Assembly: GCA_963718145.1 (NCBI GenBank)
Contig: CAVQYJ010000004.1
Location: forward strand, 178,583-242,582
DNA: 64,000 nt
Reading direction: 5' to 3'
Source of the DNA: UBA7672 sp963718145
GTDB taxonomy: Bacteria; Pseudomonadota; Alphaproteobacteria; Caulobacterales; Hyphomonadaceae
A program made the position numbers and the translations under genes. How positions within the stretch are numbered: the stretch's first letter is position 1; the number at the start of each line of letters is the position of its first letter. The notes beneath the pieces were generated by a model. It worked only from the letters and a program-made list of their open reading frames with translations, was not told the origin of the DNA and ran no database searches. Positions 53,840 through 62,650 of this stretch are shown one piece after another.

Positions 53840-54796
53840 CTACATCCTGAGGCCGATTTCCTTGAGCCGGGTCTCTAGGAAGTCCTGCGCGTTCAGCGGT
53901 TCGGGGTAACGGTTGGGCCTGTCTGCCGAAATGCAGCCGGGCAAGGTCTTGATTTCATAGTCCGGGTTGAAGTGCAGGAAGAACGGCGTCGAATAGCGTG
54001 GGAAGCGCGAACGCTCCGGTTTGGGGTTGACCACCCGGTGCGTCGTCGATGGCAGGACGTGGTTGGTCAGCCGCTGCAGCATGTCGCCGACATTGACCAC
54101 CAGCGATCCGGCCGGCGGGTTGACCGCGATCCATTGGCCGTTGCGGTGGAGCACCTCCAGCCCGCCTTCCTCAGCGCCTAACAGCAGGGTGATGACGTTG
54201 ATGTCTTCGTGTGCGCCGGCGCGGACAGAGCCTTCCGGCGGCGGCTCGGTTTGCGGGGGATAGTGCAGCAGGCGGAGGATGGAGTTGCCGTCCTGCACCG
54301 TCCTGTCGAAGAAGTGCGGCTCCAGCTTCAGGTGCATGGCGATGGCGGAGAGGATTTCGAGGCCGAAATCGTCCAACGCCTTGTACATGGCGGTGGTGGC
54401 TTCCTTCCAGCCCGGCGCCTCTGCGACGTAGAGGTTCTCGCCCATGATGCTCGCAAACCTGTGGCCCTTGGGCAGTTCACGGGCGACATGCCAGAATTCC
54501 TTGAGGTCCTTAGCCTTGGCGCCCTTGGCGACTTCGGTGGCGAAGGGCGTGTAGGCGCGTTGCCCGCCGCCGCCGGGGATGAAGTATCTGCGCTTCGTCT
54601 CGTCGGGCAGGGCGAAGAACGTCTTGCCGGCGTTGACGCCGCGGTCGATCACGCCCTGGTCGATCGGGTGATCCTGGATCACGGCGAACCCCGTCTCGCG
54701 AAAGCTCGCGCCGAGCCTGTCTGCGAAGGCTTTCGGGTCCTTTTTGAACAGGGTGTAGGAGATCGGGTCGAACAGGCTGGCGGTCGTTGCGGTCAT
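53840..54796 (-). CDS. Isopenicillin N synthase-family 2OG/Fe(II) oxygenase
   Basis: A 318-residue non-haem iron oxygenase. The iron ligands are H and D in RAGAHEDINVITLLL and a distal His in STTHRVVNP; the 2OG-type R-x-S is RYSTPFFLHF. It starts FDPISYTLFKKDPKAFADRL. The start at 54796 is favoured over 54811 because GAGGG lies five bases before it. These enzymes hydroxylate or desaturate small molecules; in bacteria the physiological substrates are mostly unknown. Confidence 0.85.
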   Translation of the reverse strand: MTATTASLFDPISYTLFKKDPKAFADRLGASFRETGFAVIQDHPIDQGVIDRGVNAGKTFFALPDETKRRYFIPGGGGQRAYTPFATEVAKGAKAKDLKEFWHVARELPKGHRFASIMGENLYVAEAPGWKEATTAMYKALDDFGLEILSAIAMHLKLEPHFFDRTVQDGNSILRLLHYPPQTEPPPEGSVRAGAHEDINVITLLLGAEEGGLEVLHRNGQWIAVNPPAGSLVVNVGDMLQRLTNHVLPSTTHRVVNPKPERSRFPRYSTPFFLHFNPDYEIKTLPGCISADRPNRYPEPLNAQDFLETRLKEIGLRM

Positions 54797-54893
54797 TTTG
54801 CCCTCAGGCATTCTCAAGAGTGGTATCGGGGGGCAGTCTGGCGCCGTCCGCGCCCTGCCGCTACATGGCGCTAGTATATAATGCAGGAAAGAG

Positions 54894-55637
54894 ATGCCCA
54901 TGGCCGCAGCGACAAAGCCGATCGATGTCCATTTCTGGCCCACGCCAAACGGCCGGAAAATCACCATCGCGCTCGAGGAAATGGGCCTGCCCTACAACAT
55001 TGTCCCGGTGAACATCGGCAAGGGCGACCAGTTCAAGGACGAATTCCTCAGGATCAGCCCCAACAACCGGATGCCGGCGATCGTCGATCCGGAAGGGCCG
55101 GACGGCCAGCCGGTCTCGGTCTTCGAGAGCGGCGCGATACTTCAATATCTGGCGCGGAAATCCGGCAAGTTCGGCGGGACGAATGCGCGGGAACAGGCCG
55201 AGGTCGAAGGCTGGCTGGCCTGGCAAATCGCCAATCTCGGGCCGGTCATGGGCCACCACAACCACTTCAGGAATTATGCACCCAAGATCGAGCCCGACCC
55301 GGAGAAGCTGAAATACGGGCAGGAGCGCTTCTTCAACGAGACCAACCGCCTGTTCGGCGTGGCCGAGGTTCGGCTGCGGGACCGGGAATTCCTGGCGGGA
55401 CCCATCTCGATCGCCGATTTCGCCACCTGGCCGTGGATCGCCGTCTACAAGAGCCAGGGGCAGGATCTCTCACAGTTCCCCGCGCTGAATCGTTGGTTTG
55501 GCCAGTGCCGCGAGCGGGCCGGCTTCGAGAAGGGCAGGAAGGCGGGCGAGGAGCTTCGGGGCGCCCCGCTCACCGAAAACTCGAAGGAAGCCGAGGAGGC
55601 CCGGAAAATCCTCTTTGGCCAGAAGGCTCGCACCTGA
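54894..55637 (+). CDS. Glutathione S-transferase, Nu-class (YfcG/YghU-like)
   Basis: A 247-residue GST. The thioredoxin-like domain starts VHFWPTPNGRKITIALEEM, where TPNG is the Nu-class active-site motif lacking a catalytic Cys or Tyr, and continues ISPNNRMPAIVDPEG and VFESGAILQYLARKSG. The helical domain covers the rest. Nu-class members bind two glutathiones and reduce disulfides. The ATG at 54900 is an alternative start. A GNAT gene overlaps its stop by one base (TGATG). Confidence 0.9.
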   Translation: MPMAAATKPIDVHFWPTPNGRKITIALEEMGLPYNIVPVNIGKGDQFKDEFLRISPNNRMPAIVDPEGPDGQPVSVFESGAILQYLARKSGKFGGTNAREQAEVEGWLAWQIANLGPVMGHHNHFRNYAPKIEPDPEKLKYGQERFFNETNRLFGVAEVRLRDREFLAGPISIADFATWPWIAVYKSQGQDLSQFPALNRWFGQCRERAGFEKGRKAGEELRGAPLTENSKEAEEARKILFGQKART

Positions 55638-56113
55638 TGGCCCCCAGGCCCTTCGTGCTGCGCATGCGGCGCGACCTGAGGGACTTTGTGACAGAACCCG
55701 GGCCTGGCGGCATTCGCATCACTACGCTGCAGCAACAAGATGCGCAGGCCGCGCACGCCGTGCTCGAAGCCGGCTATTACGAGGGCGGGGGCGGCGCGCC
55801 ACAGTTCTCGAAGTGGTGGTCGAAGCTTCGCAAGGATGCTGAGTTCGATCCGGCGCTGTGCTTCCTTGCTGCAGACGCTGACGGAATTGTCGGCGTCTGT
55901 CAGTGCTGGACCAGCGCATTCGTCAAGGATCTCGCCGTCCACCCTCGCGTGCGGCGGCGCGGCATCGGGCGGGCGCTCATGATTGCCGCGTTCGAGGCCT
56001 TCAAGGCGCGTGGCGCGGAGCATGTCGACCTGAAGGTGCGCGAAGAAAACCTTGCAGCGCAGCGACTGTATCATTCGCTCAGTATGCGGATCATCGCACG
56101 CGAACCGGGCTGA
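55637..56113 (+). CDS. GNAT-family N-acetyltransferase
   Basis: A 158-residue acetyltransferase whose ATG uses the A of the GST stop codon, so the two are translationally coupled. Its acetyl-CoA motif is LAVHPRVRRRGIGRALMIAA (R-x-x-G-I-G) with the C-terminal NLAAQRLYHSLSM. An N-terminal extension of ~25 residues is basic. The substrate is unknown; pairing with a glutathione transferase suggests detoxification. Confidence 0.85.
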   Translation: MAPRPFVLRMRRDLRDFVTEPGPGGIRITTLQQQDAQAAHAVLEAGYYEGGGGAPQFSKWWSKLRKDAEFDPALCFLAADADGIVGVCQCWTSAFVKDLAVHPRVRRRGIGRALMIAAFEAFKARGAEHVDLKVREENLAAQRLYHSLSMRIIAREPG

Positions 56114-56146
56114 TGTGCGTTGCTGTATCTATACTTCGACAGTTTT

Positions 56147-56227
56147 GATTCAGACTTCTGAATCTCCGTATACTGAAATAAATGCAGATTCATCCCGAAA
56201 ACTTTGCAGTATTAACCACGCTGCAAA
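56147..56227. promoter_or_regulatory. Two inverted repeats in an AT-rich gap before the Sel1-like gene
   Basis: The 223-base gap is markedly AT-richer than its surroundings. It holds a near-perfect palindrome, GATTCAGA-CT-TCTGAATC (56147-56164), and TTTGCAG-N11-CTGCAAA (56203-56227). Neither has a T-tract, so operators are likelier than terminators. They lie 110-190 bases upstream of the start at 56337. Confidence 0.45.
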
Positions 56228-56336
56228 TCTTCTCCGCTTGAATGATCCCTGACGCCGCTGATGCGGCAGGTGGGTGGAAGACGCGCCGAAGTCCGAAGAG
56301 ACGAGGCGCTCTTCCCAAAGTCGAAGGGATGCCAGA

Positions 56337-56609
56337 ATGGCGTACGCGGATGTGCAGTTCGAACGGCCTGAAGCCATCCTCACAAAGGATGCGTCTGCCG
56401 ATGACCTCTATCGCATGGGCCTCATCTATTCCGAAGGCCTCGATGTCGCGGTCGACCTGATCAGCGCACACAAGTTCTTCAACCTCGCCGCATCGCGCGG
56501 TCATCGTGAAGGCAAGCTGTGCCGCCAGGAAATGGCGGACATGATGCCCGCCGCCGACGTCGTGAAAGCCCAGAAGGCCGCCCGCGAGTGGATGAAGAAA
56601 GCCAACTAG
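56337..56609 (+). CDS. Short Sel1-repeat protein
   Basis: A 90-residue protein with one and a half Sel1-type helical repeats: DDLYRMGLIYSEGLDVAVDL and ISAHKFFNLAASRGH, the latter being a typical A-x-x-F/W-x-x-x-A-x-x-G helix pair. A final basic helix (QKAAREWMKKAN) follows. Sel1 repeats mediate protein contacts. The start at 56337 removes an unconserved leader. It shares CTAG at its end with the convergent racemase gene. Confidence 0.75.
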   Translation: MAYADVQFERPEAILTKDASADDLYRMGLIYSEGLDVAVDLISAHKFFNLAASRGHREGKLCRQEMADMMPAADVVKAQKAAREWMKKAN

Positions 56610-57310
56610 GTTTTCAGCTCCGCTCCAGCAAATAGGATCGTCCGCTCCACCAGGACGTCCGTCGAGTTGACCAGTTCTGAATCGATGTCTTCGTCTGTGA
56701 GCACCAGCGGAACTTCGGTGCAGCCTGCGACGATCACGTCCGCGCCCTGGGCTTCCAGTTTCTTGGCCAGCGTCGCCATTGCGCGCCGAACTGTGCCGCC
56801 GGTGTCGCCGCCCTTGATGCGGTAGAGCAGCTCCATGAAGGAGCGCTGCGAGTCCGCCGGCAGCAGCACCGGCTCGACGCCAGCCTTTCTCAATCCATCC
56901 TGATAAAGTCTTGCCGCGAGACACGCGTCGCCCGCGAGGACGCCAGCGCGTCGGGTTCCCAACTCGGCGACTACTTTCACCGTCTCGTCGATCATGTTGA
57001 GGAAGGGCACGGAGATCGATCCAAGGATTTCCGCCTCGTAGGCATGCGCGGTGTTGCAGGCCATCACGATAAACTCCGCTCCCGCATCCTGCAGCGCGCG
57101 GGCCGCGGCGGCGATTGCCGGGCCGGGATCGGGGCCATTTCCCGCGGCGAAGTCGTTGCGATCCGGCAGCTTGGTGTTGTTGTCGATGATGAGACGCAGA
57201 TGATCTTGGTCGCGCAGCGCCTTGGTTCGCTTCAGAATCCGGTCAAAGAAATCGAGCGTCGCAGCGGGGCCGAGGCCGCCGATCACACCGACTGTCTTCG
57301 TGTCGCTCAT
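56606..57310 (-). CDS. Aspartate/glutamate racemase family protein
   Basis: A 234-residue cofactor-independent racemase. Both catalytic cysteines are visible: MACNTAHAYE in the first half and VAGCTEVPLV in the second. The start GVIGGLGPAATLDFF is the typical Asp/Glu racemase N-terminus. The ATG overlaps the D-cysteine desulfhydrase stop by four bases, so both come from one operon. Substrates in this family are D/L-Asp, Glu or broad. Confidence 0.9.
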   Translation of the reverse strand: MSDTKTVGVIGGLGPAATLDFFDRILKRTKALRDQDHLRLIIDNNTKLPDRNDFAAGNGPDPGPAIAAAARALQDAGAEFIVMACNTAHAYEAEILGSISVPFLNMIDETVKVVAELGTRRAGVLAGDACLAARLYQDGLRKAGVEPVLLPADSQRSFMELLYRIKGGDTGGTVRRAMATLAKKLEAQGADVIVAGCTEVPLVLTDEDIDSELVNSTDVLVERTILFAGAELKT

Positions 57311-58302
57311 GACTGCAGCACGCCCTGATAGGCGAACAGGGATGGTGCGCCGCCCGTGTGTACGAACAGTATCTTCGCGTGCTGCTTGAAGTGGTTGCGA
57401 CGGATCAGGCCGACAAGCCCGGCCGCCGCCTTGCCGGTATAGACCGGATCGAGCAGCACTCCTTCCAGCCGTGCGAACAGGCGGACCGCTTCCACCATCT
57501 CGTCGGTCGGCAGGGAATAGCCCGGGCCGACCCATTCATCGAGTGCGACGACGCCTTCGCGCGACGGGACCGGAAGCTCTGCGAATTTGGCGGTTTCGGC
57601 CGCGAGCTTGTGGACATTGCCTTCCTGCTCTACGCGAGGCCGACGCACATTGATTCCCGTCAACGGTACGCCAGCATTCGCTCCACTGAAGCCCACAAGC
57701 AGTCCTGCATGCGTGCCCGCGCTGCCGGAGGCAACGATGATCTCGTCATACGCCACGCCCATATCCAGCGACTGCTGCAGGATTTCGCGCGCACACACGA
57801 CATACCCCATCGCTCCCAGCGCATTCGATCCGCCGCCGGGAATGATGTAGCCCTTGCGTCCTAGCTGCCTGAGCTTGTCAGCTTCGGCCTGCATCGCCGC
57901 GGCGAGATCGACGCCGGCATCGACCACGGTCAAGCTCTCGGCGCCGAGCAGATCGAACAGGAAGTTGTTGCCCGAAGCCTCTTTCTTGTAGCTGCCCTTG
58001 ACGCGCTGCTCGAGCACCAGCCGGCACTTCAGCCCTTCATGCGCCGCTGCTGCGAGCGTGAGGCGGCAATGGTTCGACTGCACGGCGCCAACCGTGATCA
58101 GCGTGTCGGCGCCTTGTTTCAGGGCTTCGGCGACCAGGAATTCCAGCTTGCGCGTCTTGTTGCCGCCGCCCGCAAGCCCGGTGAGATCATCGCGCTTGAT
58201 CCAGATCTCCGGCCCGCCGAGATGCTTCGACAGGCGCTCCAGCTTCTGGATCGGCGTCGGATGCGGCGTGTAACGCCGCCGGGGGAGCGCTTCGAGTTTC
58301 AT
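57307..58302 (-). CDS. dcyD: D-cysteine desulfhydrase-type PLP enzyme
   Basis: A 331-residue fold-type II PLP enzyme of the ACC deaminase/D-cysteine desulfhydrase family. The PLP lysine is in LAGGGNKTRKLEFL, and AVQSNHCRLTLAAAA and IIPGGGSNALGAMGY are conserved family segments. It would break D-cysteine into pyruvate, sulfide and ammonia. ACC deaminase is the main alternative, differing at a few active-site positions I cannot resolve by eye. It lies first in the operon with the racemase. Confidence 0.82.
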   Translation of the reverse strand: MKLEALPRRRYTPHPTPIQKLERLSKHLGGPEIWIKRDDLTGLAGGGNKTRKLEFLVAEALKQGADTLITVGAVQSNHCRLTLAAAAHEGLKCRLVLEQRVKGSYKKEASGNNFLFDLLGAESLTVVDAGVDLAAAMQAEADKLRQLGRKGYIIPGGGSNALGAMGYVVCAREILQQSLDMGVAYDEIIVASGSAGTHAGLLVGFSGANAGVPLTGINVRRPRVEQEGNVHKLAAETAKFAELPVPSREGVVALDEWVGPGYSLPTDEMVEAVRLFARLEGVLLDPVYTGKAAAGLVGLIRRNHFKQHAKILFVHTGGAPSLFAYQGVLQS

Positions 58303-58343
58303 GCGCGGCAGGCTAGGCGTGCGCGCGACGGCGGGAAAGTCCC

Positions 58344-59057
58344 CTAGAATCTCGCTACGTCGTAAAACAGCGAGAAATCCACGGGCAGGCCGTCCCTTAT
58401 GAACTGTTTCACGAACAGGTTCTCGTCGGCGATGGCCTTGCGAGTCACATAGACGACGTCAAACCGACGCAGGGGACCAATATCGTAGAGGCTCTGCTTG
58501 GCGAGGCCGTTCCTGACATCGAGCACACGGGTCATGATTTCGCCGCCAGGGGCGCGGCGCATGACGATGACTTTCGTGGGCTTGCCTTCCTCCGTCCAGC
58601 CGCCGGCCAGCATGATGGCCTGCAGGGCGTCGATTTCACCGGGGAGCTCGAACGCGCCAGGCTGCTTCACTTCGCCGCCAACGAAAACCTTCTGGGAGCC
58701 GAAATTCGTGGGCGTGATGACCAGGGCGGGATCGATCAGCTCATTGCCATAGATATCTTCAACCGCCGTCTGAAGTTCCCGCACCGTCTGGCCGGCTGCC
58801 ATCAGGGGGCCGATGGTTGGCAGCGCAACCCGTCCGTCCGGGGCAATCGTGAGTTCGCCTGAAAGCTCCGGCGCGGTGCGGATATCCATGCGGAACTTGT
58901 CGCCGGGATAGAAGCGATAGGTCTGGTCGCCTGCCTGCCAGGCCGGAAATTTGTCAATTGGAAACCCGGCGGACGGGCGCGGCAGGGGGTCGCCCAGGCA
59001 TCCAGCAAGGGCGGCAAGGCTTGCTAGGCCCAGGCCGAAGAAAGGCAGGCGCGACAT
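58344..59057 (-). CDS. hfsD: Holdfast polysaccharide export protein (Wza-like)
   Basis: A 237-residue lipoprotein (signal with lipobox ALAGC) with a polysaccharide-export domain, YRFYPGDKFRMDIRTAPELS and PDGRVALPTIGPLMAAG, and an SLBB-like domain (VFVGGEVKQPGAFELPGE). In Caulobacter HfsD is the outer-membrane export protein for holdfast. The name rests on domain type plus position: divergent from the Wzz/HfsA gene and next to hfsB, hfsC, hfsH and hfsG homologues. A hairpin-free 85-base gap separates it from hfsA. Confidence 0.87.
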   Translation of the reverse strand: MSRLPFFGLGLASLAALAGCLGDPLPRPSAGFPIDKFPAWQAGDQTYRFYPGDKFRMDIRTAPELSGELTIAPDGRVALPTIGPLMAAGQTVRELQTAVEDIYGNELIDPALVITPTNFGSQKVFVGGEVKQPGAFELPGEIDALQAIMLAGGWTEEGKPTKVIVMRRAPGGEIMTRVLDVRNGLAKQSLYDIGPLRRFDVVYVTRKAIADENLFVKQFIRDGLPVDFSLFYDVARF

Positions 59058-59081
59058 GGATCAAGGTGTCGCCCAAGATGG

Positions 59082-59096
59082 ATAACCGGTTCTTAA
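59082..59096. promoter_or_regulatory. CtrA-box-like site between hfsD and hfsA
   Basis: ATAA-N7-TTAA matches the CtrA consensus TTAA-N7-TTAA with one mismatch, and a further TTAACCA half-site lies about 25 bases to the right (59121). CtrA controls swarmer-stage genes in dimorphic alphaproteobacteria. Short AT motifs arise by chance, although less often in a GC-rich genome. Confidence 0.3.
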
Positions 59097-59142
59097 GCGG
59101 AGCAGGGGAAAGCTGCCCTGTTAACCACCGGAAGCATGTCTT

Positions 59143-60664
59143 TTGAGCGTAGAAACCTGGAACGAACGGGAGGCTCAGGGCGCCGCAGCGCCTGCCGCGT
59201 CTGCGCGTCCGGAGGGGCGTTCTGCAGAGCGCGCGGGCCGCATGCGCGTGCGCCTCGGGGCGGCTGATACGGCGCTTCAACTGTGGCGGGCGAAGTGGCT
59301 GATGCTCTTCGTTTTTCTGCCCATCGCGCTCTTCGGCATCGCGATCGCCCTTCTGGTCCCGACAAAGTATCCGGCGTCGACGCGGCTGCTTGTACGCCTC
59401 GGCCAGGAATATGTATTCGACCCCGTTGTGGGAGACGCAGCCAAGGGCGCATTCCCTCAACAGGAAGAAGTGCTGCAAGCGGAAACGGAGCTGGCGCGCT
59501 CGCCGGTGATCGCGGAGCGCGTGATCAAGCGCATTGGTCTCGATCATCTCTATCCGAACCTCGCCGTGGCGAAGGCGAGGGCGAAGAACGGCGAGTCCTA
59601 CGCCATCGACCAGCGGGCGCTGGAGGCCTTCGGCAAGGATCTAGACGTGAGGTCCGCGCCAAAATCATCGATCCTCCGCCTCACCTACGCGCACCCCGAG
59701 CCGCAGCTTGCGGCTGATACGCTCAACGCATTCGTGGCCGAGTATCTCATGTATCGCCGCGAAGTTCTGTCGCGCGGCGAGGTCGCTGGCCTGAGCGAGC
59801 AGCGCGGTGTGATCGAGTCGCGGCTCGAGGCCGCGGACAAAGGGCTGCAAGCCTATCTCGCGCGCAACGGCCTCTCGGACTTCGATGCCGAAAATACAGC
59901 CGCGACAAAGCTCTTCGCCGACATCTCCGACGAAGCTTCAAAGGTCGACGCATCGCTCAGCGAGTCCGCTGCGAAAGCCACGGGCCTGCGCCGCCTGATG
60001 CAGACGACGCCACGCGAAGTCGACCTCTACGTCGAGACCACCTCCGAACAGGACCTGATGAAGATGCGGGTCGAGCGGCAGGACCTGCTGACGCGCTACC
60101 GGCCCGATAGCCGCGCCGTGCAGGACATCGACAAGCGCATCGCCCAACTTGAAACCTTCCTTAAGTCAGCGCCGGCCGCTGGCCTGCGCCGCATTGGGCC
60201 CAACCCGACCTTCCAGGCGCTGGAGGCCGACGAGGCGGTGCAAAGCGCCACGGTCAGCGGCGCTGACGGGCAGGTCGCAGGAACTCGCGCGGCAGAAGGA
60301 AAACGCGCAACACCGCCTCGCTACCCTTGCTGCGTTGGAGCCGGAATACCTGCGACTGAAACGCGACCGCGATGCGCTCGAAGCTTCCGCCGGCACTTTC
60401 GCCACGCGAGAGCAGACCGAGCGTGCGCGCAGCGAACTAGCCTCGCGCAGCGTCGACAACATCTCCGTCTACGAGCCTGCGCGAGCGCCGGCTCGAGGGG
60501 ATTCTCCCAAGCGGATCATCGCACTGGTCGCTGCCGTGTTCGGCTTGCTGACGGCCCTGGCCGCCGGCCTCCTGCGTGTCTGGTCGATCCGGTCATTCCC
60601 GAGCGCGGGGTCGGTTGAACGCACGCTGGGCCTTCGCGTCCTCGCCACGGCGCGGGAGCGCTGA
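59143..60664 (+). pseudogene. hfsA: Holdfast polysaccharide co-polymerase (Wzz-type), split by a frameshift
   Basis: Two frames encode one ~507-residue Wzz-type protein without a kinase domain. The first starts with TTG at 59143 (GGAAG eight bases upstream), has membrane helix 1 at WLMLFVFLPIALFGIAIALL and a long coiled coil, and runs to VSGADGQ. The second continues SQELARQKENAQHRLATLAA to the second helix (RIIALVAAVFGLLTALAAG). One extra G near 60274 separates them. HfsA works with the separate ATPase HfsB to regulate holdfast chain length. If the frameshift is real, holdfast export should fail. Confidence 0.82.
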
Positions 60665-60667
60665 GCG

Positions 60668-61363
60668 ATGAAAGACCTGCGCGACGACCTCGCCGACTTG
60701 CACCGTGCTCTCTCGCAAGTACCTGCGACCGAAGGTGGGCGCACGGTCATGTTCATGTCGGCGCGCGCAGGCGAAGGCGTCTCCAGCGTTGCGGTATCCT
60801 TCGCGCTGATGGCGGCCGCTTCGGCGCGCAAGCCGGTGTGGCTGGTCGACCTCGACCTCAAGCGCAACCATCTGTTCAACACTTTTGCGCTCGGCCCGTT
60901 CGCGGATGCGTTCGGCGGCGTCGGGCCGCCATATTCCGCCAGCCTCAAGACCCAGCCCTTCTTCTCGATTGAACCGAACGACCCGGAAGCCAACGCCGGT
61001 CTTGGCCTCTTCACCGCTCATCGTGTTGGCGAGACGCGCCTCATGGTGACGCAATTCGACGCCTCGCGCCTCAAGGCGGGCAGCTCGCTACGCATTCGCA
61101 CCCAGGCGAGCTACTGGCAGGCTGTGCGTACGGCGACCGACTGGGCGGTGGTGGATGCGCCGGCGTTGGAGCGTGCAGGCGCTGGTCTTGCGATCGCCTC
61201 GCAGATGGACCGCGTCGTGATTGTGGCGAGCGCCGACGAGACGACGCCGGCGGAGCTCGATGCCGTGCGCGCCGAGATCGAGGCGCATGGCGGCAAGGTC
61301 GGCGGCGTTGTCCTGAATCGCGAAAAGGACGACGCCCGTTTCATTGACCGGCTGGCGCAGTGA
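60668..61363 (+). CDS. hfsB: CpsD/BY-kinase-like protein with a degenerate P-loop (HfsB-type)
   Basis: A 231-residue cytoplasmic protein of the BY-kinase/ParA-like fold. The Walker A position reads SARAGEGVSS: the catalytic lysine of GEGKSS is valine (V38). The switch VWLVDLDLKRN and a Walker B-like WAVVDAPALE are recognisable. There is no C-terminal tyrosine cluster. It therefore probably does not hydrolyse ATP conventionally and acts as a structural partner of the Wzz-type HfsA. It begins three bases after hfsA and its stop overlaps hfsC (TGATG). Confidence 0.83.
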   Translation: MKDLRDDLADLHRALSQVPATEGGRTVMFMSARAGEGVSSVAVSFALMAAASARKPVWLVDLDLKRNHLFNTFALGPFADAFGGVGPPYSASLKTQPFFSIEPNDPEANAGLGLFTAHRVGETRLMVTQFDASRLKAGSSLRIRTQASYWQAVRTATDWAVVDAPALERAGAGLAIASQMDRVVIVASADETTPAELDAVRAEIEAHGGKVGGVVLNREKDDARFIDRLAQ

Positions 61364-62650
61364 TGGCCGCGCGGCCACCCGCGCCTCGAAAAGTCCATTG
61401 GGCCGAGCTTGCGGCGGCGGCCGTGACGCTGTTCATGTTCGCCGAAGCGTTCGTGCCACGTCTTTTCGCGCCGAGCGCGGTGGACGTAACCGGCGAAATC
61501 CCCGAAAGCACCCTGCTGCGCTACTTGTGGTTGCCGTTCTACGGCGTTGTCGCGCTTGGACTTGTTGCGGCCGGACGCGATGCCTGGCGCGCCATCCTTT
61601 CGGCCCCGTGGCTGCTTCTCCTCAGCATCACGGCGATGGTCTCGGCAGTCTGGTCCATCGATCCTGATCTCAGCTTTCGCCGGGGGATCGCCGTCCTGGC
61701 CACGACACTGCTCGGCGTCTATCTCGCGGCGCGGTTCGACTGGCTCACGGCCCTGCGCCTGCTTGCGGGCGTGTGGATCGCGCTGATGCTGGCGAGTTTC
61801 GCTGCCGGTCTGGTTGCTCCGGGCTTCGGACGGATGCAGGAGATCCACCCCGGCGCTTGGACGGGGGGCTGGTGGGAGAAGAACCAGCTCGGAGGCCACG
61901 CCGCGCGGTCGGCCTTCCTGTTCGCCTTCCTGACGTGGCGCGATGAAGCATTCCGCAGGACGTGGGGCGCGGCGCTCCTGGTCTCTGTGGCGCTCGTCGT
62001 GTTGTCGAAGTCCGCGACCGCGCTGCTGGGGACCGTTCTGGGCCTGACCGTACTCGTCTCGGCGTGGTGGATGCTGAAGGGCCGCACATGGTCGCTGGCC
62101 CTGATGTGGATTGGCGCTTCGGTCATCGGCCTCGGCGCCGTGGCGTTCGCGATGGCGCCCGGGGCCGTGCTCGGCGTTGTAGGCCGCGACGCAACTCTGA
62201 CTGGCCGCACCGATATCTGGGCAGAACTCGCAACCGCCATCTCGCAGAAGCCCGCGCTCGGTTACGGCTATCTTGCCTTCTGGGCGCCGGACTCCGAGCC
62301 GCGCTACTGGCTTGCGAAGAGCGCTGGCGTGGAACGCACCTTCCGGCCACAATGGCTGGCTCGACCTTGCCATCTCGCTCGGCGTCGCGGGCGTTGTGGT
62401 CTACGCAACGGATGTGGCGATGTCGGCTTGGCGGGCGGTGAGACTCGCACTCGTTTCTCCGATCGGCGTCTTCGCCATCGGCTTCCTCGCGCAGTTCATG
62501 CTGTTCGCAATGTCGGAGAGCATCATCCTCGCCCAGAATTCCATCCTCTGGGCGATGTACGCGTTCGTGAGCTGCAAGCTGGCGCTTGACGCCCGGGGGC
62601 CTGCTGATGTTCCGGCCCCGTTCGCGCAGCGCAGCCCGAGCGTCCGCTAG
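61363..62650 (+). pseudogene. hfsC: Holdfast repeat-unit polymerase (Wzy-like), split by a frameshift
   Basis: Two frames encode one ~428-residue polytopic protein. The first starts at 61363 and has about ten membrane segments, with GGWWEKNQLGGHAARSAF and GRTDIWAELATAISQKP typical of O-antigen ligase-like proteins, then YWLAKSAG. The second continues WNAPSGHNGWLDLAISLG, the classical HN-G motif, and two last helices. An extra G around 62325-62332 separates them. In Caulobacter HfsC is one of two redundant polymerases. Its stop shares CTAG with hfsH. Confidence 0.82.
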
